Below are positions 5,797 to 9,678 of a stretch of 9,678 nucleotides of DNA, piece by piece (position 1 is the stretch's first letter; each line of letters begins with the position of its first letter). The stretch is from assembly GCA_016926315.1 (NCBI GenBank), contig JAFGOU010000315.1:1-9678 (forward strand), in the 5' to 3' direction. A program made the position numbers and the translations under genes. Below the pieces are notes generated by a model. It did no database searches, was not told where the DNA came from, and saw only the letters and a program-made list of their open reading frames with translations. The DNA is from Chitinispirillaceae bacterium. Its GTDB lineage: Bacteria > Fibrobacterota > Chitinivibrionia > Chitinivibrionales > Chitinispirillaceae.

Positions 5797-7107
5797 TCAT
5801 GGTTTTAACGGATAATACCAGGCGTTATGGGTAAAGGAAGAGTAGGTCGGTTCCACTTTGAGCGTCAGCTTTTTTTTAAGCATGCTCCCCTCTTCTACGG
5901 AAAAAGTGTGAACCGATGCTCCGCATGGTATCCGGTTCCGTTTAAAATAGGTGATTGTATCGCGTCCCGAAGTGGAAAAAAGCGATATGAGGGCATGCTC
6001 GGTGACCGTGACGGGCATGGAGTATCGTCCCCCGCCGAGCGTTTTCAGGGAGACCTTTTTGCATTCAGTGCCAACCCAGAAATACTGGGCGCCTTTCCTT
6101 TCCGCGATAAACGTCTGGCCGAAACGTTTGTAAATGGTGATACCGCGCGGCTCGATGAACTGGTAGTCCTTTTCGCCTCGTGACCCGATGATATCGACCA
6201 GCTTGAGGTCATGATCGAACTTGACAATGCAGTGATTCACCTGGTCGGTAACGTAAAAGCTGTGATAATAGTCCACCGCGCCGTACGATGCGACATGCCC
6301 TTTGGGCATGGATGCCCGGGCAATCAGTTTACCATCGAATCCCAGCTTCAGGACGCGCATGCCATTGCTGTCTGCGCAGAAAATCGCCTGTTCACGGTTG
6401 TAGTAGCTCCAGCGGGCAGATCCGTCGGCGACAGCGAGTGCCGTAGGACCGGATTCAAAGGCGAAACCGCTGCCAGGGCCGGGAATGATACGCTTGGCGT
6501 TGCCAACCGTATCAAAGACCACGATACGCCTGTTCCCGTGATCGGTGACGTAGATGTTTACCTTCTCGTCAATGCCGATCCGGTTGGGTCCCTTTAGGAA
6601 GGCGCCGGTTCCCGCGGCGCTAAAGGCAGCTATCCACGAAAGCGACGACTTTGGGTTGAACAGCCTGACAACACGGTTGTTGCCGGAATCGGCGACAAAG
6701 ACTTGTCCTTTTCCGTTTGCGGCAATGCCGCGCGGTTCGAGAAACTGCCCTTTACCGCTCCCTTTTCCGCCAAAAAGACCGAGCGACCACATGGAGGTAT
6801 TGTAGATGATCTCTCCCCTGCCTGCATTGACTCCGTACACCACCACTTCGTCATCGTCACCCCTTTTCGTCGGATCGTCCCAGCTTTCGAGACGAGCGGC
6901 CGCGAGTCCCTGCGGATCGTTGAAAAACGTACGGGGGCCGAAAAACATGAACAGGTGTTTGGGCGTCGCTTTCCTGATCCCGTATGAGTGCAGATAGGGA
7001 GGGAAAACCAGGGATTGCGTCCATGCGACAGACGCCGTCAGGATGACCGCAATAACAGCGACGCCGAGAGCGCACCCGTACTTTTCATTTCTGCTGAAAG
7101 ACGTCAT
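5797..7107 (-). CDS. Membrane-anchored NHL-repeat beta-propeller protein
   Basis: A 436-residue protein with an N-terminal hydrophobic segment (about 11-30, GCALGVAVIAVILTASVAW) that serves as signal peptide or anchor, so the bulk is extracytoplasmic. NHL-type blades follow: FLEPRGIAANGKGQVFVADSGNNRVVRLF (about 122-150), LKGPNRIGIDEKVNIYVTD with NRRIVVFD (171-199), AIFCADSNGMRVLKLG (241-256), SFYVTDQVNHCIVKFD (283-298) and FIEPRGITIYKRFGQTFIAE (317-336). They suggest a six-bladed propeller with one or two divergent blades. The last ~90 residues look like a separate beta-rich tail. NHL propellers usually bind proteins or carbohydrates; no catalytic residues are seen. I place the start at ATG 7107, one base after the reductase stop (TAATATG), because GGGAG lies 7 bases ahead. 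ATG 7131 would add eight residues and overlap the upstream gene. The ligand is unknown. Confidence 0.85.
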   Translation of the reverse strand: MTSFSRNEKYGCALGVAVIAVILTASVAWTQSLVFPPYLHSYGIRKATPKHLFMFFGPRTFFNDPQGLAAARLESWDDPTKRGDDDEVVVYGVNAGRGEIIYNTSMWSLGLFGGKGSGKGQFLEPRGIAANGKGQVFVADSGNNRVVRLFNPKSSLSWIAAFSAAGTGAFLKGPNRIGIDEKVNIYVTDHGNRRIVVFDTVGNAKRIIPGPGSGFAFESGPTALAVADGSARWSYYNREQAIFCADSNGMRVLKLGFDGKLIARASMPKGHVASYGAVDYYHSFYVTDQVNHCIVKFDHDLKLVDIIGSRGEKDYQFIEPRGITIYKRFGQTFIAERKGAQYFWVGTECKKVSLKTLGGGRYSMPVTVTEHALISLFSTSGRDTITYFKRNRIPCGASVHTFSVEEGSMLKKKLTLKVEPTYSSFTHNAWYYPLKP

Positions 7108-7108
7108 A

Positions 7109-8044
7109 TTACGGCTCCCATCCGAAAACATTCCTTTTATCGGGTAATGACGGTATAAGACGGTCGGAAAGCACCGTCAATGCAGCGAGCACTTCCGCAG
7201 TGACGTTTTTTTTCGCTGCCGCCGTATTTTCCTCAACCTGCCCTGGCGTTCGCGCGCCTATCAGGACCGGCCCGATGCCTGCTTCCTGCATCAACCATCT
7301 GATGGCGCATTGCAGCAGAGTTACGCCGGACTTCCGTGCAATCGTTTTCATCTCATCGACCGTGGCATGGACGACGGGCCAGACCAACTGATCAAAGAGA
7401 AGCGTACGTTCCCGGTGGTCGCCATGCGGGAACCTGACCATCGGTCCGAACTTTCCGGTCAGGATGCCTTCCGCAAGCGATCCGTAGGATATCACCATGA
7501 TGCCGTTTTTTTTGCAGAAAGGGATGATCTCTTTCTCCCCTTTTCGCCAGAGAAGGCTGTAGCCGAGTTGACACCCATCGATGGTTCCCGCGGTCATTAC
7601 TTCCCGCATGTCCGTAATGGAAAAATTGCTCACGCCGATATAACGGAGTATCCCCTTACGGCGCGCCGCTTCCAACCCCTCCATCATCCCGGCGATATCG
7701 GCGTTATTTTTCGGCCAGTGGATGTAGACAAGATCGATGACCCCGCAACCGAGCCGTTTGACACTGTACGAAAGCGCCTTTTCCACCCCATCCTTGGGTG
7801 TGTACAGCAGCTTGGTGGCGATAAACGGTTCATAGCGCTGGTTCCGGAGCGCTTCACCGAGAATCGCTTCGCCATGTCCCCTGCCGTATACCTGTGCGGT
7901 ATCGAAATGGGTAACGCCGAGTTCCAGGGCCCTGCGGATCGTTGACAGCGACTGGGTGTCGTCCTGTTCCCCCCAGTCATCACCGCCCAAAGGCCAGCAG
8001 CCGAGGCCCAACGAATCGAGCGGGCGACCGTTACGGTGTCGCAC
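7109..8044 (-). CDS. Aldo/keto reductase
   Basis: About 312 residues of (beta/alpha)8 NAD(P)H-dependent oxidoreductase fold, cytoplasmic. The catalytic tetrad is intact: Asp48 and Tyr53 in HFDTAQVYGRGHGE, Lys78 in FIATKLL and His109 in YIHWP. The family's LGLGCWPLGGDDWGEQDD start, YIGVSNFS (about 135-142) and a C-terminal VLIGARTPGQVEEN cofactor-phosphate segment (260-273) are present. The physiological substrate cannot be inferred. The frame is open up to ATG 8176, which would add 44 residues with no counterpart in the family and no ribosome binding site. GTG 8044 is preceded by AAGGCGG (one mismatch to consensus) 6 bases upstream and gives a normal length. It is the first gene of the minus-strand row, with its stop one base before the NHL gene's start, so the two are likely translationally coupled. 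Confidence 0.9.
   Translation of the reverse strand: MRHRNGRPLDSLGLGCWPLGGDDWGEQDDTQSLSTIRRALELGVTHFDTAQVYGRGHGEAILGEALRNQRYEPFIATKLLYTPKDGVEKALSYSVKRLGCGVIDLVYIHWPKNNADIAGMMEGLEAARRKGILRYIGVSNFSITDMREVMTAGTIDGCQLGYSLLWRKGEKEIIPFCKKNGIMVISYGSLAEGILTGKFGPMVRFPHGDHRERTLLFDQLVWPVVHATVDEMKTIARKSGVTLLQCAIRWLMQEAGIGPVLIGARTPGQVEENTAAAKKNVTAEVLAALTVLSDRLIPSLPDKRNVFGWEP
7115..7119 (-). promoter_or_regulatory. Ribosome binding site GGGAG of the NHL-repeat gene
   Basis: It lies within the final codons of the reductase gene, 7 bases before ATG 7107. It supports that start over ATG 7131. Confidence 0.6.
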
Positions 8045-8253
8045 GGTTTTCCGCCTTGTAACCGGCGTTCCGAACCGCCATGCAAGGCTCAATACCCTCT
8101 GCGTTTTTCGGTAAAATTGCGTGGATTGCACCGGTTCCCATGGTAGGAAAATAACTTTTCCCGGTGAACGAAGCATTTGCTTTTAACACTATATATATTT
8201 CAACATACTTTTAAAAATTGCGCCGGTTTCCGCCACACTGCTCTGGAGGTGTC
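8045..8253. other. Divergent intergenic region between the reductase operon and the exported repeat protein
   Basis: With the preferred reductase start, 209 bases separate the two divergent genes. The part 8180-8220 is AT-rich, with an alternating ATATATAT tract at 8190-8197, where promoters for both directions probably lie. I could not assign a convincing -35/-10 pair on either strand. If the minus promoter's -10 is the TATATA tract, ATG 8176 would have almost no leader, another reason to prefer GTG 8044. No hairpin terminator or small gene is evident. Confidence 0.45.
8245..8250 (+). promoter_or_regulatory. Ribosome binding site GGAGGT of the exported repeat protein
   Basis: A perfect GGAGGT lies 3 bases before ATG 8254. 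The spacing is short but workable. The following residues form a clean signal peptide, which confirms the start. Confidence 0.7.
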
Positions 8254-9678
8254 ATGCAGAAAATTGCCCTGATCGCCCTTTTTGCGCTGTTTTGTTCCCT
8301 GGCAGCCAACGCCGATCAAACAGCCACTCAGCGTTCACACCCGAAAAAAGCATACCTTGATCCTGTACGGAACAAAGTGTTCTGGCCGCTCGAAAAACCG
8401 GTATGGGTGCGTCTTGCGGAATCGGCGGATAAGAACGCCCCGTCCTATCTGCTTACGAAGGAAAACGATTCCACCGGAGCGCATTCCGGTATCAGGCTTG
8501 ACATTTCCGGTTCGCAGTTTATCCGATGGAAGAACTACCTTACCGGAGATTCGGTAAAACTGCGATTTGTCGCCGACGGCGAAGCGCCGGAATGTCACGT
8601 GGCCGTCACCGGTGAAAAAACTGCAGCCTTTCCCACCGATACCTCGGGCGCTCCCGACGCCCCGCGGTCAATCACGTCACGTCCTCTCTGCTATGCGAAA
8701 AAAGTCATGGTCGCCTTCTCTGGAAAAGACCGGCTTTCCGGAATCGATTCCCTCTTTTATTCCGTCAATAACGGTCCTTTCGAAACCGCCCTGAAGCCGG
8801 TCCTCTTCGACAAGGAAGGGGTTTACCGTATCGCTTTCTATGCGGTCGACCGGGTCGGCAATTCCTCTGCCCCAGACTACCAGACCTTTTCGATCGACGC
8901 GACCCCGCCGGTCACCTCGCTGGTGTTCAATGGGCGGACCGATGAAAGGGATACCGTTTTTTCCCGCTCACAGAGCGTCTCATTTGCCGGTGTCGATACC
9001 GTATCGGGTATCAGGGAGATACGTTACCGGTTTAATAACGATAAAAAATTTGACGTTTACAAAAAGCCGGTTCCCCTTCGGGAGCTCAAAGACGGTTTGC
9101 ATACGATTTATTACCATGCAATCGATAATGCCGGTAATGAGGAACAACCCCGTTCACGGACCTTTATCATCGACGATATTCCCCCGGTTCCCGTGATTTC
9201 GTTCGACGGCGACCGTTATACCGGCAGTGACGGACAGGAGTATATCTCCCCGCGGACCGTCGTTACCATAGCGGCCAGCGATGATAAAAGCGGCATCGGA
9301 AAAATTGAATACGCCATTGAAAACGCCGATTTCATACCCTATACGTCACCGTTCCGTTTTTCTCCACAGCTTAAAAAATGCGCAATCGAAGTGCGGGTGA
9401 CCGACAAGGCCGGCAATGTGAGCCGGAAACACCGCGCATCGGCGCATATGGACGCCCGGCCGCCGAAAAGCAGCTATTCGATCACCGGTCCCCTGTTCCA
9501 GAAAAGCGGGGTCCTGTATATAACGGCTGAAACCCGCATCACCTTGTCGGCCCGGGATGAAGGATCCGGTGTGGGCCGTCAGCAGTACCGCATCAATGAC
9601 TCGGCCGTCGCGGCCACGGCGCAGCCGATCGCCCTGACGCAGGAAGGACGCCATCTTTTCCGCTACTGGAGCGTTGAC
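8254..9678 (+). CDS. Exported protein with tandem OmpL47-like / Ig-like beta repeats, truncated by the window end
   Basis: The frame is open from ATG 8254 to the last base: 475 residues, no stop. It begins with a Sec signal peptide (MQKIALIALFALFCSLAANA) with an A-N-A cleavage site before Asp21. A leader domain (~30-107) is followed by at least four repeats of about 95 residues, at ~108-219, 217-310, 310-403 and 404-475+. Each has a 'D..SGI..i.Y.i(n)' strand (DRLSGIDSLFYSV, DTVSGIREIRYRF, DKSGIGKIEYAI, DEGSGVGRQQYRI). The three complete units also carry a 'Y.a.D.aGN' strand (FYAVDRVGNSS, YYHAIDNAGNEE, VRVTDKAGNVS) and end in a 'DATPP'-like linker (DATPP, DDIPP, DARPP). This is the pattern of OmpL47-type and Ig-like surface repeats, usually in cell-envelope or secreted proteins. 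Any catalytic, anchoring or sorting domain would be beyond the right edge. It is transcribed away from the reductase operon. Binding target unknown. Confidence 0.88.
   Translation, partial: MQKIALIALFALFCSLAANADQTATQRSHPKKAYLDPVRNKVFWPLEKPVWVRLAESADKNAPSYLLTKENDSTGAHSGIRLDISGSQFIRWKNYLTGDSVKLRFVADGEAPECHVAVTGEKTAAFPTDTSGAPDAPRSITSRPLCYAKKVMVAFSGKDRLSGIDSLFYSVNNGPFETALKPVLFDKEGVYRIAFYAVDRVGNSSAPDYQTFSIDATPPVTSLVFNGRTDERDTVFSRSQSVSFAGVDTVSGIREIRYRFNNDKKFDVYKKPVPLRELKDGLHTIYYHAIDNAGNEEQPRSRTFIIDDIPPVPVISFDGDRYTGSDGQEYISPRTVVTIAASDDKSGIGKIEYAIENADFIPYTSPFRFSPQLKKCAIEVRVTDKAGNVSRKHRASAHMDARPPKSSYSITGPLFQKSGVLYITAETRITLSARDEGSGVGRQQYRINDSAVAATAQPIALTQEGRHLFRYWSVD

Larger units (their letters stand above)
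3787..8044 (-). other. Probable four-gene operon: aldo/keto reductase, NHL protein, lipid kinase, nhaD
   Basis: Four genes on the same strand with gaps of 1, 28 and 44 bases and no terminator-like hairpin between them. The order is read from right to left. Three of the four products are membrane-bound or exported. A shared physiological role is not obvious from known families; co-transcription is inferred from spacing only. Confidence 0.65.

Noticed and set aside
7108..7131. ATG 7131 as start of the NHL protein
   Set aside because: It would overlap the reductase gene by 23 bases and has no good ribosome binding site, while ATG 7107 has GGGAG at 7 bases.
7310..7945. Plus-strand frame of 211 codons opposite the aldo/keto reductase
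   Set aside because: The reductase has its whole catalytic tetrad; the opposite frame has no recognisable motif.
8190..8197. ATATATAT tract as a repeat element or origin motif
   Set aside because: It is too short and simple; most likely ordinary AT-rich promoter DNA.
8567..9196. Plus-strand frames 8567-8794 and 8840-9196
   Set aside because: They are other-frame shadows of the exported repeat protein, whose continuous frame from 8254 has a signal peptide and regular repeats.
1..9678. Defence system, CRISPR array, insertion sequence, tRNA or rRNA
   Set aside because: I found no regularly spaced direct repeats, terminal inverted repeats with transposase, cloverleaf or rRNA-like sequence on either strand.

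Overview
The window looks like a chromosomal stretch from a Gram-negative, probably anaerobic or environmental bacterium. The pointers are a lipoprotein with a clear lipobox, a Sec-exported protein built of OmpL47-like repeats, a NhaD-type antiporter, and an AMMECR1 protein of the AmmeMemoRadiSam type. The mixture fits Fibrobacterota/Chitinispirillum-like or spirochaete-like lineages, but no marker gene fixes the phylum. I see no rRNA, tRNA, CRISPR array, insertion sequence or phage gene. The intergenic DNA around 2.3-2.4 kb and 3.1-3.24 kb is visibly AT-rich; the genes from about 5 kb rightward are more GC-rich.

Left block (1-2315, plus strand): the 3' part of an AMMECR1-domain gene, followed without a gap by a large membrane protein with a spermidine-synthase-like (Rossmann) domain between two sets of membrane helices. 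The synthase-like domain has lost the residues expected for aminopropyl transfer. The pair is probably translationally coupled.

Middle block (2316-3786): a short convergent spacer with a perfect 16-bp AT palindrome, a minus-strand cytoplasmic ankyrin-repeat protein, a divergent AT-rich spacer of 169 bases with three inverted repeats, and a plus-strand META-domain (HslJ-like) lipoprotein.

Right-centre block (3787-8044, minus strand): a tight four-gene row read right to left: aldo/keto reductase, membrane-anchored NHL-repeat beta-propeller, CTP-dependent lipid kinase of the SEC59/DGK1/VTE5 family, and NhaD Na+/H+ antiporter. The gaps are 1, 28 and 44 bases, so one transcript is likely. Its 3' end meets the META lipoprotein gene tail to tail with only 7 bases between stop codons.

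Right edge (8254-9678, plus strand): a divergent, exported multi-repeat protein that runs off the window. At least four units of about 95 residues are visible.

I recognise no defence system or mobile element. The points most worth a second look are the degenerate synthase-like membrane protein coupled to AMMECR1, and the lipid-kinase/NhaD/NHL operon. Start codons were chosen from ribosome-binding sites and family length; three differ from the longest possible reading frame.
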